A stretch of DNA of 40,340 nucleotides from an uncultured bacterium (GCA_902761035.1 CACWIW010000025.1:1-40340); one strand, 5' to 3'; shown: positions 27,086 to 36,371, counted from the stretch's first letter. Made by a program: numbers and translations. Notes: a model not told the origin generated them from the letters alone.

Positions 27086-27489
27086 CTTGTTCCCTCACAT
27101 TTCTCATTAGCCGAACACGACACAGGAATACCATTCTCGTCGAACTGCCAGAAGTATCCCGATGAAGATTCCTTGGTATAATCCAACGCGTCAAACACTC
27201 TCACTGAATACAAGCCTAAAACGCAGGGCCATTCAAACTTATTATCCTCTGAGATCATCATCTGTTTGTCCCAATCCGAGATAACGATATTGAATTCTTT
27301 TTTATAGTCATCAATGTAGGATGACAGTCTTTCTCTTGCCTTCTCTATTGTTGCTTCATCGGAGACCTCAAAATTTACCACCTTGCCATCCTCTCTCGCA
27401 ATCTTGCGTCGGACGACAATGTATCGCATTGTTGGTTTATGAGCCATCATCGTATTTAAGCTCTGCATGTCATTCTCCAAACCAGTCAT
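27082..27489 (-). CDS. Small protein of unknown function
   Basis: This is a 135-residue, charged protein with no signal peptide or membrane segment. It contains a predicted strand-helix region (MRYIVVRRKIAREDGK, then a helix with EATIEKARERLSSYIDDYKKEF) and a C-terminal half with several Trp and Phe. I do not recognise the family. Start ATG 27489 is preceded by TGAGGA, 12 nt after the methylase stop, and its own stop overlaps the ORF6N start by 4 bp. It therefore sits inside the operon between the methylase and ORF6N genes. Like them it lies in an AT-richer patch, which suggests it arrived with them. Confidence 0.75.
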   Translation of the reverse strand: MTGLENDMQSLNTMMAHKPTMRYIVVRRKIAREDGKVVNFEVSDEATIEKARERLSSYIDDYKKEFNIVISDWDKQMMISEDNKFEWPCVLGLYSVRVFDALDYTKESSSGYFWQFDENGIPVSCSANEKCEGTR

Positions 27490-27501
27490 GTTTTTAAGTC
27501 C

Positions 27502-30500
27502 TCACTTTCCGTTTCCCTTAACAATCTCGCGCTCTTCCTGCGTGAGGCCGTAGAGGTCGAATACAAGGTTGTCAATCTTTTCCTCTAATGCCGAAACGTC
27601 AGCGGACGGGTTATCTTTCTTCGCCGCAAGAATATCTTCAACAAGGGTGGTCAACTCCGGCGGAAGAACTTTTGGAACCGGAATTTTCCCAAAATACTCC
27701 CATATCAGTTGATAACCATTTTGTATTTGCGTGCAAAACTTGGAAATTAGCCACCACCCCATCTTCGAGTTAAGGACTCCTACAAGGGCCTTATCTGATG
27801 TTGGGATCATCCACATCGAATCATTACAAAAAAGCCCAGTTTCATCATAAAAGAAGCACGGTTTTACTTGAAACTTCTGATACATGATTTTAGGCAAAGC
27901 AAATGTCTCGTAGTATCCAATCTGATCTTGTGTTTCAAACCATGCATTCCGCGTCTTCTTTCTGCTCCCCTTGGCACCTGATTGCTCCAACTTAATTTTA
28001 CCGTAGTCTAAAAGATGTTGCTTGATGGCAGGGTAATCATCTATTGAAAGATGCTTAGCAGGGAATGTACCAATTAGGTAATAACCAGCATGAGAAGAAA
28101 TCCAAGGCTGTACATCACGTCCTCGTAAAACAGGATGCATGATCAGATACGATGTATTATCCGCATTCATTATCGCATGAGAAGTTTCGGAATCAAGAAT
28201 AAATGCGGCAGTCGCTCCACAGGTCACTCCTCTCACGGCAGCTCCGTTGACATATTCACCTAACGTCACGGAATTACTCACTACCTTCTGCATTAAAGTT
28301 GATGACGCACCCGACAGCATCCATGTGTCTTCAGTCAATTTCGCAGTAGCATATTTCGTCTTCCAATCGAGTATATCGTGCATGAAAGTAAATGGGTCAT
28401 AGTACTTCATGTAGACACATTCAAGTTCTGGCGTGGGACGTGCTTTGCGAGCCACAAAAATACATGGATAGACAGTCGCACCTTTGAAAAGGTCATTATC
28501 TCCGAAATCAATTAGACTCGTCAGTTCGTATTGCAGGAAATACTTACGGAGCGGACGTCCGTATTCTGCCTGCAACCACTTATTCGACATGATATATGAT
28601 AATGTGCCGCCTTCGCCTAACAGTCCAAAGCCTCGTTCCGTAAAGATACAATAGAGGTCGCCTCGCTTGGTAAAGACTTCGTACCCCTGAGTTTCAAGCA
28701 ACCTTGATTGATCCTTGATTGTCTCTAGTTTCACATACGGTGGATTACCAATGACAATATCAAAACCATTCTTCACGCCGAACATCCATTCTGGGTCAAG
28801 GAAGGTTTCGGCAACGTTGAAGGCAAAGGGATTCCACACGACAAGGCGCTTGAGGTCGGAAAGAAGCCGCTCTTTGCGCGATGCGTTCTTGAGCGATTCC
28901 AGTTCCTTTTTCGCCTTAACAAGATTGCTCATTGCTTTTTCTTTGCTTGATTTCTCGGTTCTGACTTCTTCCTCTATATCCGACAGAAGGCTCCTTTGGA
29001 TCACAGTCCGTCCACCGCCGTCACTGTCTTGTTGAATCGTTGCCTCGCACTTTTTGATCTCCTTTTCAAGCATCGCGCACTTCTGCTCGATGTTCTCGTC
29101 GTAAAGCCCCTCGGCGGCGGCAGCAATCGCCTGGCGGAGTTCCTCGTCCTTCTTCTGGAGGCGCTTCTTCTTGTCGGATGTCTTGGGCAGGAAGAGCTGG
29201 TGGCGGATACCGCGAAGCTGTTTGACGAGCGAGACGATCTTCTTCTGGCCAAGCAGTTCCCGCATGTCCTTCAGGTCAATGGAAAGGAGCGAGTTCGCGG
29301 CAACGAAATTCGATTCAAGGTTCGGGAGCGGCGTGATGCCGTAGTTCTTCGCGGGGTCGTCGTTCTTCGTCTGCTCGCAGAGAAGCGTGATGAAGAAGCG
29401 GAGACGCGAAATCTGGACGGCGATGGGCTGAATGTCCGATCCGAAAATGCAATGCTCGATGATGTAGAGCTTGCGGGCGTAGTCCGGGTGATCCACGCGC
29501 TCCTTGAAGTCGTACTCGATCTGCGCCTTGAGAACCGCACGCTCCTGTTCGTCGCTGACGTCGGCGATGGACGCCGCCTCGTCAAGCGACTCCTTCAGGA
29601 CGATTTCGTACCAGTGCTTGTTGTCGGGATCGACCGTGCGCAGGATCTCCACCATTGCGGACATGATGCCCATCGGGAACGCGCCGGAGCCGCAAGCCGG
29701 GTCGAGAATCTTGACCTTGAAGAGCGCGGTCAGGATGTCCTTGGCATTTTCCTTGACGGACGGCATGTCGGCGAGTTCGGCAACGCCCTCAACGAGCGCG
29801 TCAATCTCGGCGGGGACGACCTTGGGGCAGGCGCGCTTCAGATAGGACTTCAACGTGACCTTCACCATGTAGTTCACGATCTCGCGGGGCGTGTAGAACG
29901 ACCCCGTGGCATTGCGCGCCATCTGTTGCGTTTCGGGATTGTAGCAGCCGAGCAGGTTCTCGAACACCTTTCCGAGCAGTTCCGGGTCAAGGGCAACGTC
30001 CTCGTCGAACGGAGTGTTCTCCTCAATCGTGAAGACGTAGTCGTTGAGGATGTTGATGATGCCGCGCACCTTCACGCTCTTGGCGGACTTGTCCTTCTCG
30101 AAGAACTCGGAAAGGTCGGTGGTCGTCTCACCGCCAAAGAAAAGGCAGTCAGGAATCAGAGCGGACTTCAACGAGCCGTCCTTGAAGTGGACAGAGTTGG
30201 AAAAGCCGTCCCACGAATACACGCGCCCGTTCTGCTCCACGTTGTCGAGGCACTCGAAAAGGCCGCCGTTGACGAACGGCGAGCCGTTGAAATACCCGAT
30301 GATTTTCTGTTCGTCTGTTTCCGTAAAGAGCTTGGCGTTGCGGAAGTAGTTCTTGATGTTGTAATGCTGGGTGTCGCGGAATGTGGAATTAACGAATCCG
30401 CGCAGTGGAATTTCCTGATTGAAGGTGGCGAAAAAGAGGTTCTGGAGAATGGCCCGGTAGTAGGTGCAGGAGTGAGCCGAATCCGGGTCCTTAGAATCCG

Positions 30501-31395
30501 AGATGCGCCCTTCGGGATTGAAGTGGCGCAATGCCCCCGAAAGGAAGTCCGTATCGAAGAGCGCCTTGTTGACAAGCCCCTTCTCCTTCATGAACCACGT
30601 GAAAATCAGGCGGGTGATCAGTCGGATGATGTTCTCGGCATTGTACTTCTCGTCGTCGGAATCGTCGTCCAGCGCATTCGGGAATGCGACGTGCTGATTC
30701 TTCTTGAGTGCCCAGAAGTACCAGTTCTGAATCTCGCGGTAGAACTGCTTGGTAAGGAGGCTGGTGGAGAACACATCCATCCACTGCTTGTAGAGCGCGT
30801 CAAAGGTCTTGCAGCCCTTGACGTTCATCGATTCGAGGATTCCGATGTGGCCGCGATGCGGTGAGAGGCAGTTTACGCCCTTGAGGATCGATACCTTGCC
30901 GAGGCGTTCGCCCGGTCGCCATGTCTGCTTGTAGGTCGTCCGCTCGCACGTCGCCACGGAGAGCATCGTATCTTCGAGGATGAGAACCGTCGCCGGCTGC
31001 TGCTTCACGACGCGGTTGATGCCGCGCACGAGAACCGCCGCCTCGCTGCGCTTGAGGGTTTCGCCGGGTTTCATCTCCACGGCGAACACAAACATCCCCT
31101 CGTACTTCGGCTTTGCCGACTCAGTCTTGAAATCTACGGCGGCGTCATCGCCCTTGAGCGTGTCGTCCGTGACCGTGCCGATGAAGTAAGTGTTCTCGAC
31201 GCGGGTGAAAATCGCCCGGATGTCCTTCGGAATCGTGGCGTTGGCCTCTTTCGCCGCTTCCTCGTAGAATTCGAGGAACGGGATCGGTGCCTCCGTCTGT
31301 GTGGAGAACTTCACGCCGAGGTGCTTGAGGAACTTCTCCGACGCCGCAAAAAGCGACTCGTTGGCGAATGCTGCAAGGATGTCTGTCATGTCCAT
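27502..31395 (-). CDS. Eco57I-type N6-adenine DNA methyltransferase
   Basis: This is a 1297-residue protein. The N-terminal 480 residues include FVFAVEM and a conserved RGINRVV region of unclear role. The methylase core begins with GSFYTPREIVNYMV; motif I is DPACGSGAFPMG (about 563) and motif IV is NPPY (about 881), the adenine-methylase signature. A coiled-coil insertion (about 730-840) separates them. The last 400 residues should be the target-recognition region. It uses SAM to mark host DNA. Start ATG 31395 follows AAGGAACT, 14 nt after the helicase stop. With the PLD/SF2 helicase it resembles the methylase/SNF2 pair of DISARM class 1 (drmMI/drmD), but drmABC are absent here. Base composition falls sharply after NPPY, suggesting an exchanged specificity module. 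Confidence 0.9.
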   Translation of the reverse strand: MDMTDILAAFANESLFAASEKFLKHLGVKFSTQTEAPIPFLEFYEEAAKEANATIPKDIRAIFTRVENTYFIGTVTDDTLKGDDAAVDFKTESAKPKYEGMFVFAVEMKPGETLKRSEAAVLVRGINRVVKQQPATVLILEDTMLSVATCERTTYKQTWRPGERLGKVSILKGVNCLSPHRGHIGILESMNVKGCKTFDALYKQWMDVFSTSLLTKQFYREIQNWYFWALKKNQHVAFPNALDDDSDDEKYNAENIIRLITRLIFTWFMKEKGLVNKALFDTDFLSGALRHFNPEGRISDSKDPDSAHSCTYYRAILQNLFFATFNQEIPLRGFVNSTFRDTQHYNIKNYFRNAKLFTETDEQKIIGYFNGSPFVNGGLFECLDNVEQNGRVYSWDGFSNSVHFKDGSLKSALIPDCLFFGGETTTDLSEFFEKDKSAKSVKVRGIINILNDYVFTIEENTPFDEDVALDPELLGKVFENLLGCYNPETQQMARNATGSFYTPREIVNYMVKVTLKSYLKRACPKVVPAEIDALVEGVAELADMPSVKENAKDILTALFKVKILDPACGSGAFPMGIMSAMVEILRTVDPDNKHWYEIVLKESLDEAASIADVSDEQERAVLKAQIEYDFKERVDHPDYARKLYIIEHCIFGSDIQPIAVQISRLRFFITLLCEQTKNDDPAKNYGITPLPNLESNFVAANSLLSIDLKDMRELLGQKKIVSLVKQLRGIRHQLFLPKTSDKKKRLQKKDEELRQAIAAAAEGLYDENIEQKCAMLEKEIKKCEATIQQDSDGGGRTVIQRSLLSDIEEEVRTEKSSKEKAMSNLVKAKKELESLKNASRKERLLSDLKRLVVWNPFAFNVAETFLDPEWMFGVKNGFDIVIGNPPYVKLETIKDQSRLLETQGYEVFTKRGDLYCIFTERGFGLLGEGGTLSYIMSNKWLQAEYGRPLRKYFLQYELTSLIDFGDNDLFKGATVYPCIFVARKARPTPELECVYMKYYDPFTFMHDILDWKTKYATAKLTEDTWMLSGASSTLMQKVVSNSVTLGEYVNGAAVRGVTCGATAAFILDSETSHAIMNADNTSYLIMHPVLRGRDVQPWISSHAGYYLIGTFPAKHLSIDDYPAIKQHLLDYGKIKLEQSGAKGSRKKTRNAWFETQDQIGYYETFALPKIMYQKFQVKPCFFYDETGLFCNDSMWMIPTSDKALVGVLNSKMGWWLISKFCTQIQNGYQLIWEYFGKIPVPKVLPPELTTLVEDILAAKKDNPSADVSALEEKIDNLVFDLYGLTQEEREIVKGNGK

Positions 31396-31409
31396 TTAAG
31401 AGTTCCTTT

Positions 31410-34400
31410 CTATCGGCTGATGTATTCCCAGGCGATGAGGTCGAAGTTTTCAGGCTTGAAGATGTTCTCGATCTTGGAATCCGTCTTCTTTGCCTTTGCC
31501 TGTCCACTGAAGAGACTGGTAAGCGTTTTCTTGATCTCCGTCGGAGTCTTTGCCGCCATCCAGTCCTTGATCGTCGCGGAGAGCTTGTTCAGCGCCTCAA
31601 CGTCGCCACTCGCCACGCCCTGCGGCAAGTCCGTCTCGGCAAGCCTGTGCTTGCGCAGGAAACTGAGAATCGTGCCGGTCGGCAGCTCCTTCCACTCCGC
31701 CGGTGCCTTGCCGACAGGCTGGAGCATGAGGTACAGGCGGGTGTACGGCGTCTTGACGTCGCCGGGTTTGCGGCGCGGGTAGCCGAGAACCGCCACGAGC
31801 GACTCGGGGATCGGCTCCTTTGCGTCCGCCCCGAGCCTGAACCCTGAGAACACGCCGGCGGGCATTTTGCGGAAGAGCTCGCGGTTCTTCTCGAAGTAGT
31901 CCAACAGTTCCTGACGGAACACTTCGAGCGAGAAGTCCTCAAGACCAAGGTTCGCCCCGCCATCGACCTCCGGCTCCTCGATGTCCTCGATGCCACCATC
32001 AGAAATCTGCTTGAGCAGCTTCTGCGTGTTGTGGTCGATGGTCGGGTCGTTCTTGACGATTGCGGCAAGTTCCTCGTCGGTCGGCTGCGTCTCCGTGCCA
32101 GCAAGTCGCATCAGCGCCATGCGGTTGTTGATGCGGCTCGTGAGATTCAGGTATTCGTTGTAGCTCGTCGTCGGCCAGAAGTTGACGGCACCGATCTCGG
32201 CGTTGGGAGAGCCGATGCGGTCGATACGCCCGAAACGCTGGATGAGCCGCACGGGATTCCAATGGATGTCGTAGTTGATCACGAGGTCGGAGTCCTGCAG
32301 GTTCTGTCCTTCGGAAAGGCAGTCTGTGGCGATGAGGATGTCGATCTCGTTTTCGATCAGTTCCAGCATCTTCGGCTCGCCGATTTCGCCGAGCGTCTGC
32401 CGCCAGAGGCCGTAATCGACGCTCCACTTGCGCGTGTCGGGATCGTAGTGCGTCTCGCGCAGTCCGGCATCGACGTAGAGGTCGTTCCAGTCCCGTTCCT
32501 TGTAGAGCTTCGAGTAGGGCGCGAACCGCTGCAGGACGGTCTGGAACGCGGTCTGTCCGGGCATCTCAAACGGCTCGGAAGTTTGCACCCTCTGTCCGGT
32601 TACACAGGCGATCCGCCATTCGGGATGGGCTGCGTGAATCTGCTCGAAGAGGTATTCAGCCGTGTCGCCGAAGGTGGTGAACACGATGGCCTTGCGGTTC
32701 TTGGAGTTCTGCTTCTCCGTGAGGATTTCGACAAGGCGGTCGAGCTTGGTATCCTTCAGCTCGCCAGCCTCGAATCGAGTCTGGAAGTCCGCAAGATTGC
32801 TGTAGAATTCGTTAAGCGCCTGAACGTCGTTTTCGAGGTCTCTGCGGAAGTCCTGAATCCGCACCATCTTCTTGAGGTCGATGGTCGCGTCCCGGAGCGT
32901 GAAGTCCTCCTCTTCCGAATCCTCACCCTCTTCGCCCTCCGGCAAAGCGAAATCGACTGTTCCCGATCCGCCGTGATCCAGAAACGCATTGACCTTTTCA
33001 AGCGTACTCTCGTGAACGCGGAGAACCTTGTCGATTGTCGTGAGGCACGAGTACCAGCAGCTTTCAAGACGCTTCATGAAGAGAACGGCCATCATCTTCA
33101 CGAGGAATTTCTCGCGGAAGGTATTGTCCTGCCAGTCCTTGTCCGTCTTGACCTTTGCCTGCATGTACTGCGTCGGCTGGTAAGCCGTGAGGTTTGCCTT
33201 CAGCATGGCCTCGTACACGTCGGCGATTGTCTCGTATGAACCTATGCTGACTAGCCCCACGTACTCGTTCACCGGCTTGAGCTTCTTCGGGAAGCCCAAG
33301 TCCTCGCCGAGCGTCTTCTCGATCATGTTGCGCGTTCGCGCCACGATGAGCTTGTCGGTGAGGTTGAAGAAGTTTGGCGGCAGGGTGTCGATGAAGTCCT
33401 TGATCGTGCGGCCTTCGATCTGGCACCACTCGTTGAACCGCTTGTTGGCTGTCAGGAAGAGCTGTTCAAGGTTTGCAATCTGGAAATCGTCGGTGTTGAA
33501 CGCCTCGTTGTTGCCCTGCGCGATCAGCTTGAACTGGTTGCGGATGTCGAGGAGGCCGTTGTTGATCGGAGTCGCCGAAAGGAGAAGCACCTTCACGTCG
33601 CGCACCTTGTCCGTCGCCGCCTGGGCGAGGATGTCGTTCAGAAGCATCTGGTAGCGCGAGGACTTGTCGTTACGGAGGTTGTGGCTCTCATCCACGACCA
33701 CGAGCAGCTTCTGCTGCTTCATGAGCCAGGAGAGCTTCACGGGGTCTTTCTCCATGCGGTCGTCCTGCAGATCGGTGTGGAAGCGGACGACATAGTCGAA
33801 TTCGTCGCGGTCGAAGCGCGACCCATGCTTGCGAAGGTACTGCGTCCAGTTCTGTTCCAGTTTCTTGGGGCACAGGAGGAGCGTCTGGTAGCCGTTGTTC
33901 TGGAAATACTTGATCACGGCGAGGGCGGAGAACGTCTTGCCGAGGCCGACGGCGTCCGCAAGGATCGCGCCGTTCCACTTGCGGAGCATCTTGATGAGCG
34001 AGACCACGCCTTTCTTCTGGTAGTCGAAGAGCGTCCGGTAGATGGTCGAGTCCTGAAGGAGCGCCATCTCCTTCGTGTGGCCGAGGTCGCCCTCGAAATC
34101 CATGTCGCCGCTGAACAGCTCGAAGAGGATCTTGTAGTAGATTTCTTCCGGCGTGTGCGTTTTCCCGAAACACTCCTCGATGCGCTCGATGAAATACTGC
34201 TTCACGTCCACCAGCTCGGACTTGGGGTCTTTCGGGTCGATGTTGATCTCCGCCTTCGCCACCGTCTCCCACTGGGTCTTGAACCACTGCCGGAGCTGGA
34301 TGTACTCGCTGTTCGTGCTGCCCGTGTTGGCGAAGTTCAGTTCGACGTTCGACGAGTCGCGCATTCCAAGCCCAGCCTCGGTCAGGTTCGAGCTGCCCAT

Positions 34401-34832
34401 CACGTAGTAGTCATGTGTATCGTCGGTTGAATCCCTGAACACATACGCCTTGGCGTGGCAGAACGCGCTGGAGATGGCCTTGACCTCGACCGCCTCGCGC
34501 TTGAGGAATGCGATGGCGTTTTTCGCCGCCTGACTCAGTTTCAGCGTCGCCTCGATACCGAGGTCGCCATGAAGGAGATTGATCACCCGCGACATGAAGT
34601 CGTCGTCGCCCGCGAGTTCCGAAAGGACAAGGCGGTATTTGTTTTCGGGGGCGAGTTCCCGGTAGAGGAGATCGAGGCCGGCGATTGTGAAGAACCCCGT
34701 CACGATGTCCAGCTGGCCTTTTCTGCCCGTGCCCTGCCCTGTGTACTTCCGAATGAAATCAAGAACGGTCTTGACGCCGTTACCCGAAAGATCACCGATG
34801 GCGGAATAGTCGATCTTGTTGTCAATCAGCAT
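31410..34832 (-). CDS. SF2/SNF2-type helicase with N-terminal PLD-like domain
   Basis: This is a 1140-residue protein if it starts at the ATG at 34832, sharing one base with the XRE stop (TGATG); a GTG one codon earlier is an alternative. The PLD-like domain at about 40-160 carries HAKAYVF followed by MGSSNLTEAGL. SF2 motifs follow: Walker A DAVGLGKT (about 290), VVDESHNLRN (about 380), LLSATPINN (about 415), DCLSEGQNLQ and RLIQRFGRIDRIG (about 850-865). This combination translocates on, and may cut, unmodified DNA alongside the adenine methylase encoded next. It probably forms a restriction-modification-like pair with it, controlled by the XRE protein in front. Confidence 0.9.
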   Translation of the reverse strand: MLIDNKIDYSAIGDLSGNGVKTVLDFIRKYTGQGTGRKGQLDIVTGFFTIAGLDLLYRELAPENKYRLVLSELAGDDDFMSRVINLLHGDLGIEATLKLSQAAKNAIAFLKREAVEVKAISSAFCHAKAYVFRDSTDDTHDYYVMGSSNLTEAGLGMRDSSNVELNFANTGSTNSEYIQLRQWFKTQWETVAKAEINIDPKDPKSELVDVKQYFIERIEECFGKTHTPEEIYYKILFELFSGDMDFEGDLGHTKEMALLQDSTIYRTLFDYQKKGVVSLIKMLRKWNGAILADAVGLGKTFSALAVIKYFQNNGYQTLLLCPKKLEQNWTQYLRKHGSRFDRDEFDYVVRFHTDLQDDRMEKDPVKLSWLMKQQKLLVVVDESHNLRNDKSSRYQMLLNDILAQAATDKVRDVKVLLLSATPINNGLLDIRNQFKLIAQGNNEAFNTDDFQIANLEQLFLTANKRFNEWCQIEGRTIKDFIDTLPPNFFNLTDKLIVARTRNMIEKTLGEDLGFPKKLKPVNEYVGLVSIGSYETIADVYEAMLKANLTAYQPTQYMQAKVKTDKDWQDNTFREKFLVKMMAVLFMKRLESCWYSCLTTIDKVLRVHESTLEKVNAFLDHGGSGTVDFALPEGEEGEDSEEEDFTLRDATIDLKKMVRIQDFRRDLENDVQALNEFYSNLADFQTRFEAGELKDTKLDRLVEILTEKQNSKNRKAIVFTTFGDTAEYLFEQIHAAHPEWRIACVTGQRVQTSEPFEMPGQTAFQTVLQRFAPYSKLYKERDWNDLYVDAGLRETHYDPDTRKWSVDYGLWRQTLGEIGEPKMLELIENEIDILIATDCLSEGQNLQDSDLVINYDIHWNPVRLIQRFGRIDRIGSPNAEIGAVNFWPTTSYNEYLNLTSRINNRMALMRLAGTETQPTDEELAAIVKNDPTIDHNTQKLLKQISDGGIEDIEEPEVDGGANLGLEDFSLEVFRQELLDYFEKNRELFRKMPAGVFSGFRLGADAKEPIPESLVAVLGYPRRKPGDVKTPYTRLYLMLQPVGKAPAEWKELPTGTILSFLRKHRLAETDLPQGVASGDVEALNKLSATIKDWMAAKTPTEIKKTLTSLFSGQAKAKKTDSKIENIFKPENFDLIAWEYISR

Positions 34833-35059
34833 CACTTTTTCCCTTTCTTGTCGGGTTCATCCAGCACGACTTCCATCACATCGCCTACGTCGCACCTGAG
34901 TTCCTGGCATATCCTGTCGATGACAGAAGAGGCGACGTAGTCACCCTTGGAAAGCCGTGCGAAAGTAGAGGGGGAGATACCCGTGGCTTGACGCAATTCA
35001 GTCCGGGTCATGTCACGGTCAATCAACTGTTTCCAGAGTTTTTTGTAGCTTAATGACAT
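34832..35059 (-). CDS. Small XRE/Cro-type transcriptional regulator
   Basis: This is a 75-residue protein. A helix-turn-helix at about 17-40 (MTRTELRQATGISPSTFARL) followed by VIDRICQELRCDVGDVMEVV matches the short HTH_26/XRE regulators often placed in front of restriction genes. The ATG at 35059 has AAAGGA upstream; an in-frame ATG at 35158 would place the promoter inside the gene and is unlikely. The stop overlaps the helicase start. A 15-bp dyad covers the -10 box of the promoter upstream, so it probably represses its own operon, delaying restriction until methylation is established. Confidence 0.9.
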   Translation of the reverse strand: MSLSYKKLWKQLIDRDMTRTELRQATGISPSTFARLSKGDYVASSVIDRICQELRCDVGDVMEVVLDEPDKKGKK

Positions 35060-35092
35060 GGTGTATAATCCTTTCTCAAGAAAATCGAGTGC

Positions 35093-35107
35093 AATTATAT
35101 CATAATT
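35093..35107. promoter_or_regulatory. 15-bp dyad overlapping the -10 box, candidate XRE operator
   Basis: AATTAT (35093-35098) and ATAATT (35102-35107) are perfect reverse complements around a 3-nt centre. The dyad covers the TATAAT box, the position expected for autorepression by the small XRE protein encoded just downstream. AT-rich dyads can arise by chance, so this is tentative. Confidence 0.45.
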
Positions 35108-35122
35108 CCCCGCCCTACACAA
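35094..35122 (-). promoter_or_regulatory. Sigma70-like promoter of the defence train
   Basis: On the minus strand, TTGTGT (35117-35122) and TATAAT (35094-35099) are separated by 17 bp, and the XRE start at 35059 lies about 35 nt downstream. It is the clearest promoter I can see for the long leftward train, as all later gaps are 28 nt or less. Confidence 0.65.
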
Positions 35123-35161
35123 TGACCCCTTATAACAAAAATACGAGAACTTGTACATTTT

Positions 35162-36337
35162 CTACTCCCGCTCAAAAGCTCCTGAATCCAAGAAGTATCC
35201 CTCCAGCACCCGCTCGCGGCGGGCGAGGGACGTGAGGTGCAGATCCGATACGATGGAATCGATGGAAAACCAGTCTTCCGGCGGCAGGGCCGAGGCCGGG
35301 ATCGGGTGAGTCAAACCGAGCGAATCGACGCTCTCCGCCTCGCGGAACGCGGGCGCGGCGTCGCTGGGCGTCCAGCCGAGGCGAACCGTCACCGCGCTCC
35401 CGCCGCGCTCCTTCAGGAGCCTCCTCGCCAACTCCCGCGCCCTGAACGCCCCGGCCACGTCCACCTTGTGCGGGTCCTTTCCGCAGATCGCCCCGCCTCC
35501 AATCGGAATCTCCGGCCCGTAGAAATCGACGGCGAGCTTCTTGCCGGATAGGCCGTTGTCCCCCTCCGGCCCACCGACGATGAAGTCGCCCATGCCGTTG
35601 AGGATGAAGTTCTCCAGCGGTAGGTTGGAGATGCCCGCGAGGCCGCGCGCCTCCAGTTCCGCCAGCGCCCCGCTCACGACGGGCAAGACCAGCTCGTGCT
35701 GTTCCGCCGCGAACACGCCCTCCCTGTGCTGGATGCTGAGCGTAAGGCGGTTCCATTTGTAGTGCGGCGGGCACGGGGTGCCCGCCCTACCGATGTCATG
35801 GTAGGGCGGTCGCCCCGCGACCGCCGTATCAATATCCACCATGACCTTGAAATCGGGTCCGAACTTGTCGGACACCGTCCGCCGCCATGCGTCCACTTTC
35901 CGGCCGATGTAGTTTGCGATGAAGTGCGCGGGCGGCAGATAGTCCGTCTCGGGGTGGTTGCAGGCATAGCCGGTCACGACGTTCTGGTCGTCCGAAAGGC
36001 TGCGGATGGCGCGTTCATCGTCCGAAAGCGGCTCAAGGCACACGTTCTGGATGATCTTCAGCTTCTCCGGCGCGTGAATCCAGATCCCGCCATACCCTGC
36101 CTCACGATAGACTTTGCGGGCAATCTCCTCGATCTCCTCGTTCGTGACGGCACATTTGCCTCTCCTGGCGGCAATCCGCCCGTCGATGAACACATGATCC
36201 GTGTGGACGGCGCACTCGACGCCCACAAGCGCCTTGGCGTCCCGCCCCACGGCGAGATCGACGATGGATTCCACGATGGCATCCGCCAGCCGGTCGGGAT
36301 GCCCTGGAGAGACGTATTCTGCAATGTGTGATTTCAT
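35162..36337 (-). CDS. metK: S-adenosylmethionine synthetase
   Basis: This is a 391-residue protein, close to the usual 380-400. SPGHPDRLADAIVESIVD at the N-terminus corresponds to the SEGHPDK...D motif (ATP and metal binding, here with E to P and K to R changes). DDQNVVTGYACN and PIGGGAICGKDPHKVD match the other two signatures. It makes SAM from methionine and ATP. The sequence is divergent, and a 60-bp palindromic element encodes RPPYHDIGRAGTPCPP within the turn that normally precedes the STQH-type strand (here SIQH). The start ATG 36337 has no Shine-Dalgarno but follows 7-bp repeats. It is the last gene of the MoxR-VWA group and lies beside a SAM-dependent methylase operon. Whether it is the housekeeping copy or a dedicated one is unknown. 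Confidence 0.9.
   Translation of the reverse strand: MKSHIAEYVSPGHPDRLADAIVESIVDLAVGRDAKALVGVECAVHTDHVFIDGRIAARRGKCAVTNEEIEEIARKVYREAGYGGIWIHAPEKLKIIQNVCLEPLSDDERAIRSLSDDQNVVTGYACNHPETDYLPPAHFIANYIGRKVDAWRRTVSDKFGPDFKVMVDIDTAVAGRPPYHDIGRAGTPCPPHYKWNRLTLSIQHREGVFAAEQHELVLPVVSGALAELEARGLAGISNLPLENFILNGMGDFIVGGPEGDNGLSGKKLAVDFYGPEIPIGGGAICGKDPHKVDVAGAFRARELARRLLKERGGSAVTVRLGWTPSDAAPAFREAESVDSLGLTHPIPASALPPEDWFSIDSIVSDLHLTSLARRERVLEGYFLDSGAFERE
35766..35825. repeat. 60-bp composite palindromic element inside metK
   Basis: Two 21-bp hairpin units, each with 9-bp arms and a 3-nt centre (GGCGGGCAC arm, 35766-35786; GGCGGTCGC arm, 35805-35825), flank a central inverted repeat, CCGCCCTACC / GGTAGGGCGG (35782-35791 and 35800-35809). 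The element is translated in frame on the minus strand, including GRAGTPCPP. A closely similar element lies in the VWA gene at 37169-37227. Confidence 0.9.
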
Positions 36338-36343
36338 GGTGGT

Positions 36344-36371
36344 TAGTGGCTAGTGGTTAGTGGTTAGTAGA
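36344..36371. repeat. 7-bp tandem repeat (TAGTGGT) between the VWA gene and metK
   Basis: The units TAGTGGC, TAGTGGT, TAGTGGT and TAGTAGA run head to tail. One unit supplies the TAA stop of the VWA gene (36364-36366 on the minus strand), and the array replaces the ribosome-binding region in front of metK. Confidence 0.8.

Noticed and set aside
28996..30864. A 622-codon plus-strand open frame opposite the methylase
   Set aside because: It lies antisense to the conserved methylase core and has shadow-like composition with no motifs.
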